A stretch of DNA of 7,935 nt, from NCBI GenBank assembly GCA_910586715.1, contig CAJUJG010000024.1, positions 20,271 through 28,205 of the forward strand, given 5' to 3'. Shown here in pieces: positions 1 to 6,525 of this stretch (position 1 is its first letter; the number at the start of each line of letters is the position of its first letter). The DNA comes from an uncultured Lachnospiraceae bacterium (GTDB lineage: Bacteria > Bacillota > Clostridia > Lachnospirales > Lachnospiraceae). The translations under genes and the position numbers were made by a program. Below the pieces are notes generated by a model, which worked only from the letters and a program-made list of their open reading frames with translations, was not told the origin of the DNA and did no database searches.

Positions 1-536
1 TCCTCTTTTGCGAGCACAAAACAAACTCCTCTTGTCACTGCCCTGATACAGATAATATCCTTGCAAAACAGCTTATAATTAACGCCGTCTTTTTTAACCA
101 TCACAAAGCGCTCCCGCGTTTCCCCCTGCTGCGACAAAAACAGAAGTTTGCCCACAAGCTGTTCAATGTCCGCCTCATTGTAAGGCTTAATCAGATACTG
201 GTAACAGTGCAGCTCCCTGTATGCGGAAAGTTCCATATTCGCAAGTGAGGTTATCATCACAATCGGCGTAAAAACATACTCTTTTTTTGCCCGGATTTCG
301 CGGGCAAATATCATTCCCGAAATGTCGTCCTTGTCGTCGGGATTTAAGTTTATATCAAGCAAAAAAGCCTGAAAGGGCTGCTGCGCCTGATACAGCGCAG
401 CTCTTGCCTCCTCCAGACTGTTTACGGGAACTGCGGACACGGACTTTGATACGTTTTCCGCCATAGCTGCAACCGCATTCAGGCTGTCTTTGCTATCCTC
501 AAGTATCAAAATTTTTGTCACACTCTGACTTTCCAT
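1..536 (-). CDS. REC-LytTR response regulator, 3' end cut by window edge
   Basis: This is a two-component response regulator, presumably a cytoplasmic transcription factor activated by phosphorylation. I translated it directly from the minus strand; 178 codons are inside the window and the frame stays open to base 1. The receiver domain spans about residues 6-130: acidic pair E13/D14 in ILEDS, phosphoacceptor D61 in LLDINLN, T96/S97 in MITSL, and K117-P118 in LIKPY. From about residue 142 the pattern RFVMVKKDG...YKLFCKDIICIRAV matches the beginning of a LytTR DNA-binding domain, whose remaining part lies outside. The ATG at 536 is chosen because a purine-rich GGAGAGGAG site lies just upstream and ILILEDS follows at the normal distance. 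It starts 32 bases after the SPFH gene stop, so it is probably read from the nfeD promoter. A weak TATAAA lies in the gap, without a clear -35. Its cognate kinase is not identifiable here; it may lie further left or be the hybrid kinase nearby. The REC assignment is firm; LytTR is likely but seen only in part. Confidence 0.88.
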   Translation of the reverse strand, partial: MESQSVTKILILEDSKDSLNAVAAMAENVSKSVSAVPVNSLEEARAALYQAQQPFQAFLLDINLNPDDKDDISGMIFAREIRAKKEYVFTPIVMITSLANMELSAYRELHCYQYLIKPYNEADIEQLVGKLLFLSQQGETRERFVMVKKDGVNYKLFCKDIICIRAVTRGVCFVLAKE

Positions 537-568
537 ATCCGCTCCTCTCCCCGTTTTATACAGTTATC

Positions 569-1480
569 TTATTTTACAATTTCGCCGACCGACTTTACAA
601 GTCCTGCCACACCCTGAATTTCCGACGGAATGATAATCTTTGTCGCCGTGCCGTTTGCAGCCTTCTCAAATGCCTCAAGCTTTTTAATCGTAAGCACCGC
701 ATCATCCGCGCCTGCTTCTTTCAGGAACTTAATACCTTCCGCATTTGCCATCTGTACGACTCTGATTGCCTCCGCCTGACCTTCCGCCTCGCGGATTTTA
801 CGCTCTTTTTCTGCCTCGGCACGAAGGATTGCAGCCTGCTTTTCCGCCTCAGCCTCCAAAATTGCCGACTCTTTCTGACCTTCCGCAACAAGGATTGTCG
901 ACTTCTTCTCACCTTCCGCACGAAGGATTGCTTCACGCCGTTCACGCTCCGCCTTCATCTGCTTTTCCATCGCATTGCGGATTGCCTCGGGCGGAATGAT
1001 GTTCTTCAACTCAACACGGTTTACCTTGATACCCCAAGGGTCGGTTGCAACGTCGAGTGCGGAACGCATGTTTGTATTGATAACTTCTCTTGAAGTCAGT
1101 GTCTGATCCAGTTCCATATCGCCGATAATGTTTCGAAGTGTTGTCGCCGTCAGCTTTTCAATCGCCATAATCGGGTTATCCACACCATATGCATACATCT
1201 TCGGATCAGTGATTTGGAAAAATACGACCGTGTCAATCTGCATCGTAACGTTATCCTTTGTGATAACGGGCTGCGGCGGGAAGTCCACCACCTGCTCTTT
1301 TAAATTGACTCTCTTTGCCACCCTGTCAAGGAACGGAATCTTAAAGTGAATGCCGACGCCCCACGTGGTATCGTATCCGCCAAGACGCTCGATAACATAC
1401 GCCGACGCCTGCGGCACGATGCGCACGTTCACTGCAATGACTACAATAATGATAAATAAAATTGCTAATATCCAAAACAT
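569..1480 (-). CDS. SPFH/band-7 (stomatin/paraslipin-like, QmcA-type) membrane protein
   Basis: This 303-residue protein belongs to the SPFH (stomatin/prohibitin/flotillin/HflK) superfamily, which forms oligomers on the membrane and is thought to organise microdomains and membrane protein quality control. Residues 2-18 form one hydrophobic N-terminal anchor. The SPFH domain follows at about 19-175, including ERLGGYDTTWGVGIHFKIPF and the family-typical VNLKEQVVDFPPQPVITKDN and DPWGIKVNRVELKNI. Residues 177-242 are a charged coiled coil made of six consecutive 11-residue units beginning with AE (see repeat entry). The tail (about 243-303) holds KFLKEAGADDAVLTIKKLEAF and a hydrophobic end, as in paraslipin/QmcA relatives, and the length is normal for them. 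The start ATG overlaps the nfeD stop by one base (TAATG), with GAGGAGGAG upstream, so translational coupling is likely. The NfeD-SPFH pair is a widespread conserved arrangement. The exact subfamily name is uncertain. Confidence 0.95.
   Translation of the reverse strand: MFWILAILFIIIVVIAVNVRIVPQASAYVIERLGGYDTTWGVGIHFKIPFLDRVAKRVNLKEQVVDFPPQPVITKDNVTMQIDTVVFFQITDPKMYAYGVDNPIMAIEKLTATTLRNIIGDMELDQTLTSREVINTNMRSALDVATDPWGIKVNRVELKNIIPPEAIRNAMEKQMKAERERREAILRAEGEKKSTILVAEGQKESAILEAEAEKQAAILRAEAEKERKIREAEGQAEAIRVVQMANAEGIKFLKEAGADDAVLTIKKLEAFEKAANGTATKIIIPSEIQGVAGLVKSVGEIVK
755..952 (-). repeat. Six tandem 33-base units encoding hendecad coiled-coil repeats
   Basis: Inside the SPFH gene, residues 177-242 divide exactly into six 11-residue units: AERERREAILR, AEGEKKSTILV, AEGQKESAILE, AEAEKQAAILR, AEAEKERKIRE and AEGQAEAIRVV. 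Each opens with Ala-Glu and most carry Ile-Leu at positions 9-10, which is a hendecad (11/3) periodicity fitting a nearly straight or slightly right-handed coiled coil. The corresponding DNA has a 33-base period. Related AEG/AEA units occur in other SPFH proteins, so the motif is family-typical; the clean register without interruption is what is visible here. Confidence 0.85.
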
Positions 1481-1923
1481 TAGTTTGTCTCCTCCTCATA
1501 CTTTTCAACAATTAATTTTACACCTTTAATGTCCACAACTTTTGCGAGAGTTCCCGCCGCAATTTTACAGCCGTTGTCCGCCGCCCGCACGGTCCAGTCC
1601 TGACCGTTCACCACCGCACAGCCCGTTTCGACAATATTGTCAACGTCCTGTGTAATGCGCACGATCTTACCGATAATGCCCTCATAATTCGTCCTTGTAC
1701 GCGTCACGTTTATGTACTTCACTACCAGCGGTCTTGTGAAGATCAGCGTCGCAAAGGATACTGCCAAAAACACAGCAATCTGAAGCTTTGTCCCGGCGCC
1801 CAACAGCGTTGCCAGCACTGCCGCAAGCGCGCCAAGCGCAAACCAAATTGCGCCGAAGCCGACCGTTACAATCTCAATGATAATCAGTACAATCATCGCA
1901 ACCAGCCACACCATTGTATTCAT
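1480..1923 (-). CDS. NfeD family short membrane protein with C-terminal OB-fold
   Basis: This 147-residue protein is of the short NfeD type (no ClpP-like protease domain). Such proteins partner SPFH proteins in the membrane, and the cytoplasmic OB-fold is thought to contact the SPFH partner. Three hydrophobic segments are visible at about residues 5-23, 25-43 and 47-64 with the glycine-rich link VGFGAIWFALGALAAVL typical of the family. About residues 78-143 form the beta-rich OB domain: YEGIIGKIVRI, GCAVVNGQDWTVRA, AAGTLAKVVDIKGVKLIVEK. The ATG at 1923 is favoured over the internal ATG three codons later because AGGAGG lies seven bases upstream of it. It is the first gene of an operon with the SPFH protein and the LytTR regulator, and has a near-consensus promoter directly upstream. 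E. coli YbbJ beside QmcA is a comparable arrangement. Confidence 0.94.
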   Translation of the reverse strand: MNTMVWLVAMIVLIIIEIVTVGFGAIWFALGALAAVLATLLGAGTKLQIAVFLAVSFATLIFTRPLVVKYINVTRTRTNYEGIIGKIVRITQDVDNIVETGCAVVNGQDWTVRAADNGCKIAAGTLAKVVDIKGVKLIVEKYEEETN

Positions 1924-1948
1924 AATGCATCCTCCTTTCTGTCTTAAT

Positions 1949-1978
1949 CTTATATAAAAGTTTTATTTCTTCTGTCAA
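1949..1978 (-). promoter_or_regulatory. Sigma-A-type promoter of the nfeD-SPFH-LytTR operon
   Basis: On the minus strand a perfect -35 TTGACA (1978-1973) is followed after 18 bases by TATAAG (1954-1949), a five-of-six match to the -10 consensus. Transcription would start near 1942, leaving a leader of roughly 20 bases that contains the AGGAGG ribosome site. The surrounding spacer is AT-rich. It is the best promoter match in the window and suggests strong or housekeeping expression. Confidence 0.75.
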
Positions 1979-2076
1979 ATACATATTACTTCATATTCCT
2001 TGTCCATACAACGGTTTTTGCGCCAATAAAGTGATTTTCGTATCAAATTATAATTATCTCATTATCTTCAATATAA

Positions 2077-2116
2077 TATACGAAAAAGCGCCGCCTCTGA
2101 CAGCGCTTTTCGTATA
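2077..2116 (-). terminator. Intrinsic terminator after the hybrid histidine kinase
   Basis: About ten bases past the kinase stop codon, the minus strand shows TATACGAAAAGCGC, an 11-base loop region, then GCGCTTTTTCGTATA. The two arms pair almost fully with one bulged base. The GCGC core flanked by an A-run and a five-T run is terminator-like. Because the arms are nearly symmetric it could also slow transcription coming from the other strand. No further U-run follows the complete stem, so efficiency is uncertain. Confidence 0.7.
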
Positions 2117-2125
2117 TAACATGCA

Positions 2126-5100
2126 CTAATCCAAAAACTGATGCAGCACTGAAATAAAAATATCCATGTCAAGCGGCTTTGCAATATGCGCGTTCATTCC
2201 GTTCTTGAGCGCCGCCTCCTTATCTTCCTCCAGTGCATTCGCCGTCATTGCAATAATCGGCAAATCCTTAACATCCTTTCTCGCCATATTACGAATGGTT
2301 CTCGTTGCCTCATATCCGTCCATAATCGGCATCTGTACATCCATTAAAATGGCATCATAATAATTTTCTTCCGATTTGCTCACCATAGAAACCGCGTCTG
2401 TTCCATCCGGAGCCGTCTCAACAAGGAAACCTGCCTCCGTCAAAATCACTTCCGCAATCTCGCGGTTTAACTCAATATCTTCTACCAAAAGAACACGTTT
2501 TCCGCCAAAATCCGCCAACGTCCAAGATGCGGCGGTTTCTCCGTCCTTGTCCGTCAGATTGTTTGCCGCAAGCAGCGCTGATTTTAAGTCGGACATAAAC
2601 AACGGTTTTGCACAGAATGCGGTAATTCCCGCCGCCTTTGCCTCGTCCTCAATATCCGTCCAGTCGTACGCTGTCAGAATAATAATCGGCGCTTCGTCTC
2701 CGACCGCTTTGCGAATTTTCCTTGCCGTCTCCACACCGCTTAGCTCCGGCATCTGCCAGTCGATAATATACGTATGGTACGAATCCCCCTCTTCATATGC
2801 AACCTTTGCGCGGTATGCCGCCTCCCTGCCGGATGTCGTCCACTCGGAACGCATTCCAATCTGCTTGAGCATTTTGCTCACGCTGTCGCAGACATTAAAA
2901 TCATCATCCACCACCAAGGCACGCAAACCGTTTAATTCGCGCAGCTGCTCCGCATTCTTTTCCACATCCTGCAGCCTGAGTGTCAGCTGTACCGTAAAAG
3001 TACTTCCCTTTCCTGCCTCGCTTTCAACGTCAATCGTACCGTTCATCATCTCGACAATATTCTTTGTAATTGCCATGCCAAGTCCCGTCCCCTGAATACC
3101 GGACTGCGTTACCGTCACTTCACGCTCAAACGGCTCAAAGATATGCTGCACAAATTCCTTCGACATACCGATGCCGTTGTCTTTAATAATAAATACATAA
3201 TCGCCGTACCCATGACGGAATGTCGTCTTCTGCATGATCCGGAACGTCACCGTTCCCCCTGCCGGCGTATATTTTACGGCATTGCTCAAAAGATTGATAA
3301 ACACCTGATTTAATTTCAGCGAATCCGCAATCACGTCCTCATTTACAACTTCAAATGTGTCAATAAACAGCTCAAGCTGCTTTGCCTTTACCTGCGGCTG
3401 AATAATATTGACAAGATTGTGCATCAGCTCGGAAATGTTGCACTCCTGTTCTTTAATCTGTACTCTTCCGCTCTCAATCCTGCTCATGTCAAGAATATCG
3501 TTTATCAGGCTAAGCAGATGATTGCTCGAAGAAAGCACTTTCTGTAAACAGTCACGCACTTGGTCCTTATTGTCGATATGGCTTGCCGCAATTGTCGCAA
3601 ATCCGATAATCGCGTTCATCGGCGTGCGGATGTCATGCGACATATTGGAAAGGAATGTGGTTTTTGCCCTGTTCGCATGCTGCGCCTGCATCAGGGCATC
3701 CTGTAATGCCTGTGTCTGTTCCCGCTGCTTTTGCACCTGCTCGGTAATCTCCTTAGACACGACCATAACCATAATGTCATCCGTATCATAATCCTTTGTC
3801 ATAATAAAGGACTGACGAACGCACATTTGCTCTTCCGGAGTGACATTTGCCCAATAATCCACTTCCACTTCCGCATCTCCCTGCTCGAAGCATTCCTTTA
3901 AATGCGCAATATTTACGACATTACTATAATCTTCTATGGATTCCTCCAAAATATTGGACTTCCATTTCTCAAAACATTCCGACGCTTTGCACGGCGCTTT
4001 CAGCCCCGCTCTTTCCAAAAGCGATATTTGCTGTCCGTTAAGCTCACTCACAATATCGTTTTCAACCCAGTCCTGTGTCAGATTAAATTCATATGTGCAG
4101 AACGCATTGGACATAATCGCAATCCTGTACTGCCGGTCCTTGCGGTCCGCAATCGCCATCTCTGCCTGAATGCGCAGCTCTTTCTCCTTGACCTCCGTAA
4201 TATTCTGCCGGATAATAAGAACCTTAGCTGCCCTGCCTTCTTTGCGCTCCAGACAGATAATATTCATATGTTCCCATTCCAGCTTGCCGTCGCGCGCCAC
4301 ATGACATTCAAAACGCAAGTCACTGTGTTCCATAAGGGATTCGATAATGGCATCCCGCTCAATCTGCTTTGCAAACTCCGCACGTTGCTCCTCATCATTT
4401 TGAATGGAGCTTAAATGCTTCCTTAACTGTTCATAATCGCCCTTAATTGCAAGCGCATCGTTCTCCGGTCTTGTTCCTGACAAATACTGATACGTATTTT
4501 CCTCAAAGTCCGCCATTGCAAAACGGGGAAACAGCGTACTGACACCGTTAATAATATAACCCATTTCCCTGTTCGCCGCCTCTAACAGCTTCTTTTCGCG
4601 CCCTGCCCGAATCAGCAAAATCACAACATAAACGGCAAACAGCCCAATCAGCATCGCTTCTAATTGAACACCTACAATATTTTCATCCCGTATCATCGTC
4701 TGCGTCACAGACTTTGGAAATGTCTGCACCAAGAAATACTTGCTGTCAGGAAGCGCCATAACACAAATATTATCCGTTTTGCTGTCAGAAGAACAGACAA
4801 AAGCGCCTCTTCCGCCATTTGTAAGAATTTCCCTTGCCGACTTTGCCGTGTCCATGTCAATGACGCCTGTATCCGTAAGCATATCCAACAAATCAACATC
4901 GCTCTCGTTGCCGTTGGAGCTCGCGACAATTTGCCCGTCCGGCATACACAGATACACATCCGCAGCCTCGCCGAAATAAGTGGTGGCAAGCATATCCTTC
5001 AAATACTCTTCTGCCAAATACGTTCCGCGCAAAACGCCGATAATATCACCCTCATAGCGCACAGGTGCATAAAAGCTTACCATTGTCTCATCAAAAAAGT

Positions 5101-5518
5101 CGGAATCAAAAACAACAGTTATACCGTCTTCTCCTTTTATCCCCTTTAGAAAATATTCATGAGTGTCCGCAGCCGTAGTTCGTCCGTCAGAAGCATAGTT
5201 TCTACCGTCCGCATCCGTGTAAATGCAGGCGTCAAATATTGAATTTTTTTCCAAATCCGCAAGCATCTGCGGGCTGATTACCGGCTCTGTAAAGCTTTCC
5301 CCAATGAAATATGTATACGTTTTAATCAAATCAAGCGCATTATTTAACTCTTCGTTTATCTTAACCGCCGTCTGCCAGGCGGAATCTGCAGCATAATTTT
5401 TGTTTCGCTCCTCAATCCGAATCCTGCTCTGCGTCGTATACCAGTGAAATAAAATAACAATAGCTATTAAAAGAAATACGACATATACAATTTCCTGTAA
5501 CGATTTCTTTTCTTTCAT
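2126..5518 (-). CDS. Membrane hybrid sensor histidine kinase: Cache-like sensor, PAS x2, HisKA, HATPase, REC x2
   Basis: This 1130-residue hybrid two-component kinase should sense an extracellular signal and pass phosphate from a histidine to its own receiver domains. TM1 is at about residues 10-27 and TM2 at about 284-304. Between them lies an extracellular region of about 255 residues with a Cache-like pattern (CIYTDADGRNYASDGR, VSFYAPVRYEGDIIGVLRGTY). About 318-445 and 463-595 look like two divergent PAS regions, each ending in a RQNITEV or SKEITEQ type motif, followed by a coiled linker. HisKA has H628 in FLSNMSHDIRTPMN. HATPase has the N box around N742/N746, DNGIG at 780-784, IFEPFERE and GIQGTGLGM at 807-815. 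REC1 (about 866-985) has D871-D873, D920 and K971; REC2 (about 1007-1130) has E1013/D1014, D1060 and K1114. There is no Hpt domain. The start ATG is preceded by AGGAGG at nine bases. The ligand is unknown, and no output regulator is fused to it. Confidence 0.95.
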   Translation of the reverse strand: MKEKKSLQEIVYVVFLLIAIVILFHWYTTQSRIRIEERNKNYAADSAWQTAVKINEELNNALDLIKTYTYFIGESFTEPVISPQMLADLEKNSIFDACIYTDADGRNYASDGRTTAADTHEYFLKGIKGEDGITVVFDSDFFDETMVSFYAPVRYEGDIIGVLRGTYLAEEYLKDMLATTYFGEAADVYLCMPDGQIVASSNGNESDVDLLDMLTDTGVIDMDTAKSAREILTNGGRGAFVCSSDSKTDNICVMALPDSKYFLVQTFPKSVTQTMIRDENIVGVQLEAMLIGLFAVYVVILLIRAGREKKLLEAANREMGYIINGVSTLFPRFAMADFEENTYQYLSGTRPENDALAIKGDYEQLRKHLSSIQNDEEQRAEFAKQIERDAIIESLMEHSDLRFECHVARDGKLEWEHMNIICLERKEGRAAKVLIIRQNITEVKEKELRIQAEMAIADRKDRQYRIAIMSNAFCTYEFNLTQDWVENDIVSELNGQQISLLERAGLKAPCKASECFEKWKSNILEESIEDYSNVVNIAHLKECFEQGDAEVEVDYWANVTPEEQMCVRQSFIMTKDYDTDDIMVMVVSKEITEQVQKQREQTQALQDALMQAQHANRAKTTFLSNMSHDIRTPMNAIIGFATIAASHIDNKDQVRDCLQKVLSSSNHLLSLINDILDMSRIESGRVQIKEQECNISELMHNLVNIIQPQVKAKQLELFIDTFEVVNEDVIADSLKLNQVFINLLSNAVKYTPAGGTVTFRIMQKTTFRHGYGDYVFIIKDNGIGMSKEFVQHIFEPFEREVTVTQSGIQGTGLGMAITKNIVEMMNGTIDVESEAGKGSTFTVQLTLRLQDVEKNAEQLRELNGLRALVVDDDFNVCDSVSKMLKQIGMRSEWTTSGREAAYRAKVAYEEGDSYHTYIIDWQMPELSGVETARKIRKAVGDEAPIIILTAYDWTDIEDEAKAAGITAFCAKPLFMSDLKSALLAANNLTDKDGETAASWTLADFGGKRVLLVEDIELNREIAEVILTEAGFLVETAPDGTDAVSMVSKSEENYYDAILMDVQMPIMDGYEATRTIRNMARKDVKDLPIIAMTANALEEDKEAALKNGMNAHIAKPLDMDIFISVLHQFLD

Positions 5519-5554
5519 TTAAAGCTTCCTCCTAAATCCGTCCATCTTCGCCAT
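5519..5554 (-). other. Possible 11-codon leader open frame abutting the kinase start
   Basis: Directly before the kinase ATG the minus strand reads a short frame, MAKMDGFRRKL, then TAA, immediately followed by ATG. The frame is open back to 5599, giving YYENIVFSAAEILAD ahead of that methionine. The kinase ribosome site AGGAGG lies inside the frame, encoding the Arg-Arg pair. No good ribosome site precedes the small ATG (GGAG is 12 bases away), so translation is doubtful. It may be chance, a coupling leader, or a remnant of a longer gene. Confidence 0.25.
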
Positions 5555-5593
5555 ATCAGCCAGTATCTCCGCTGCTGAGAAAACGATATTTTC

Positions 5594-5622
5594 ATAATAT
5601 TAAGCTACCTGTATTTTGAAAA
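5594..5622 (-). promoter_or_regulatory. Possible promoter of the hybrid kinase gene
   Basis: In the 119-base gap between the PepSY lipoprotein stop and the kinase start, the minus strand has TTTTCA (5622-5617, four of six to TTGACA), a 17-base spacer and TATTAT (5599-5594, five of six to TATAAT). This would give a leader of about 70 bases. The match is moderate, and the kinase could instead be read through from the lipoprotein promoter, since I see no convincing terminator in the gap. Confidence 0.35.
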
Positions 5623-5637
5623 ATCAATGTTTTCGAT

Positions 5638-6306
5638 TCAGTCCATCTCACATGAAAGAACCGAACCATCCACCGCACTGATCTTGTATTCATATTCCCT
5701 GCCGTCCTTAATAAATTCTACCTCATACACCGTCTGCCCGTCATCCACATCAAATTCACACTGCAGCAACGTAACCTCCGCCTCCGCGAAGCCTGCCTGA
5801 GCAAGTGCAATTGATTTTGCCTGTTCCGCTCCAATGTCGTTTTGTCCATTCTCATTTTGATGCCCATGATCCGCCCGCGCGTGGCGCACATCCACATCCT
5901 TACTGTAAACCGCACCCGTCACGGCGTTAATTTCATACCCATACTCTGCATCACTCGTATAAAATTCAATGTCATATACCGCGATGCCATCCTCATAATC
6001 CAGCTTTTCTTTTGTGTAATTTACATCCGAAGCTATCAGCCCGGCATCCGTAAGAGCCGCTGTTTTCGCATCGTCAACGCTGATCTGCTCAACTGCATCC
6101 GACAACGTCTGCCCCGTGTTCCGTGCTTCCGTATCTGACTGTACCTGACTTGAAGAAAGCTGCTCATATTGTGTTTGATTTTGCGCAAGCTGTTCCTGCC
6201 GTGTTATGTCATCCGTTTTTGCCGCGCATCCCGTCATACATCCCAATATGATAAACATCTGCATGATAACTGTCGATATAATTAATTGTTTAAATCGTTT
6301 TTTCAT
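5638..6306 (-). CDS. Lipoprotein with two PepSY domains
   Basis: This 222-residue protein is probably anchored outside the cell membrane. It opens MKKRFKQ, then a hydrophobic stretch and LGCMTGCAAK. The lipid-modified cysteine is probably C27 in MTGC, with C23 in ILGC as the alternative. A Gln/Ser/Thr-rich linker covers about 30-72. Two PepSY-like units follow. Unit 1 (about 75-138) reads ISVDDAKTAALTDAGL, then VYDIEFYTSDAEYGYEINAVTG; unit 2 (about 157-218) reads IGAEQAKSIALAQAGF, then VYEVEFIKDGREYEYKISAVDG. A His/Asp-rich link, RHARADHGHQNENG, separates them. PepSY domains are found in protease propeptides and envelope proteins and are proposed to inhibit peptidases or bind ligands; the role here is unknown. 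An in-frame ATG at 6396 would add 30 residues, but it falls on the promoter -35 and lacks a ribosome site, and the signal peptide begins at MKKRF, so 6306 is preferred. The hybrid kinase follows after 119 bases. Confidence 0.9.
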   Translation of the reverse strand: MKKRFKQLIISTVIMQMFIILGCMTGCAAKTDDITRQEQLAQNQTQYEQLSSSQVQSDTEARNTGQTLSDAVEQISVDDAKTAALTDAGLIASDVNYTKEKLDYEDGIAVYDIEFYTSDAEYGYEINAVTGAVYSKDVDVRHARADHGHQNENGQNDIGAEQAKSIALAQAGFAEAEVTLLQCEFDVDDGQTVYEVEFIKDGREYEYKISAVDGSVLSCEMD

Positions 6307-6317
6307 TTCAAATGCTG

Positions 6318-6324
6318 CTCCTTT
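6318..6324 (-). promoter_or_regulatory. Ribosome binding site deciding the PepSY lipoprotein start
   Basis: AAAGGAG on the minus strand lies 11 bases before the ATG at 6306. The spacing is slightly long, but it is the only purine-rich site near any in-frame start of this gene, and it places the signal peptide at the N-terminus. Confidence 0.6.
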
Positions 6325-6364
6325 CATAAAGCTGATACTTAATACTTTCATTTCTGTTTTTAAA

Positions 6365-6396
6365 AGTATATCACACTTTTTCATAATTTTCATCAA
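6365..6396 (-). promoter_or_regulatory. Extended -10 promoter of the PepSY lipoprotein
   Basis: The minus strand has TGATATACT (6373-6365), an extended -10 with TATACT matching five of six consensus bases. TTGATG (6396-6391) is a candidate -35, but the spacer is 20 bases, so the TG extension probably carries recognition. Transcription would begin near 6357, giving about a 50-base leader. The stretch between here and the terminator at 6481 is AT-rich with no gene. Confidence 0.5.
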
Positions 6397-6480
6397 TTTT
6401 TTATCTCCATAATCTATATCTCGTCTTATAACACCTTATTATCGAAAGCTGTTTCCTGATTTTGGTTGCATCTAAAATTC

Positions 6481-6514
6481 AAAAACCCCTTACGGCGCCA
6501 GCCATGAGGGGTTT
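6481..6514 (-). terminator. Strong intrinsic terminator after the small CxxC protein gene
   Basis: The minus strand forms AAACCCCT, C, ATGGC, loop TGGC, GCCGT, A, AGGGGTTTTT. That is an eight-pair outer stem, one C-A mismatch, a five-pair inner stem with one G-U pair, and a five-T run at its exit. It begins 11 bases after the stop codon of the small gene and isolates the aminotransferase/2H block from the PepSY lipoprotein. Confidence 0.9.
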
Positions 6515-6525
6515 CGTCTTCCTTC

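Noticed and set aside
721..999. Short open frames in other frames over the SPFH coiled coil (minus 721-945, plus 766-999)
   Set aside because: Arg/Ser-rich or Pro-rich low-complexity products caused by the same 33-base repeats; the real frame is clearly the SPFH protein.
515..1093. 192-codon plus-strand open frame opposite the SPFH gene
   Set aside because: It is a shadow of the repetitive coiled-coil codons. Its own product shows periodic CRLL/TFR repeats mirroring the 33-base period, with no domain and no ribosome site.
2376..3095. 239-codon plus-strand open frame opposite the kinase receiver domains
   Set aside because: Ser/Ala-rich translation antiparallel to well-supported REC1 and HATPase codons, with no recognisable domain.
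3902..5149. Plus-strand open frames (3902-4414 and 4664-5149) opposite the kinase PAS and Cache regions
   Set aside because: No ribosome sites or domain signals; the minus frame is continuous and domain-rich throughout.
5519..5637. Riboswitch or terminator in the gap before the kinase
   Set aside because: I looked for a stem with a T-run and for known leader motifs on the minus strand; only a weak distant GAAAAC/GTTTTC pairing and AT-rich pairings are present.
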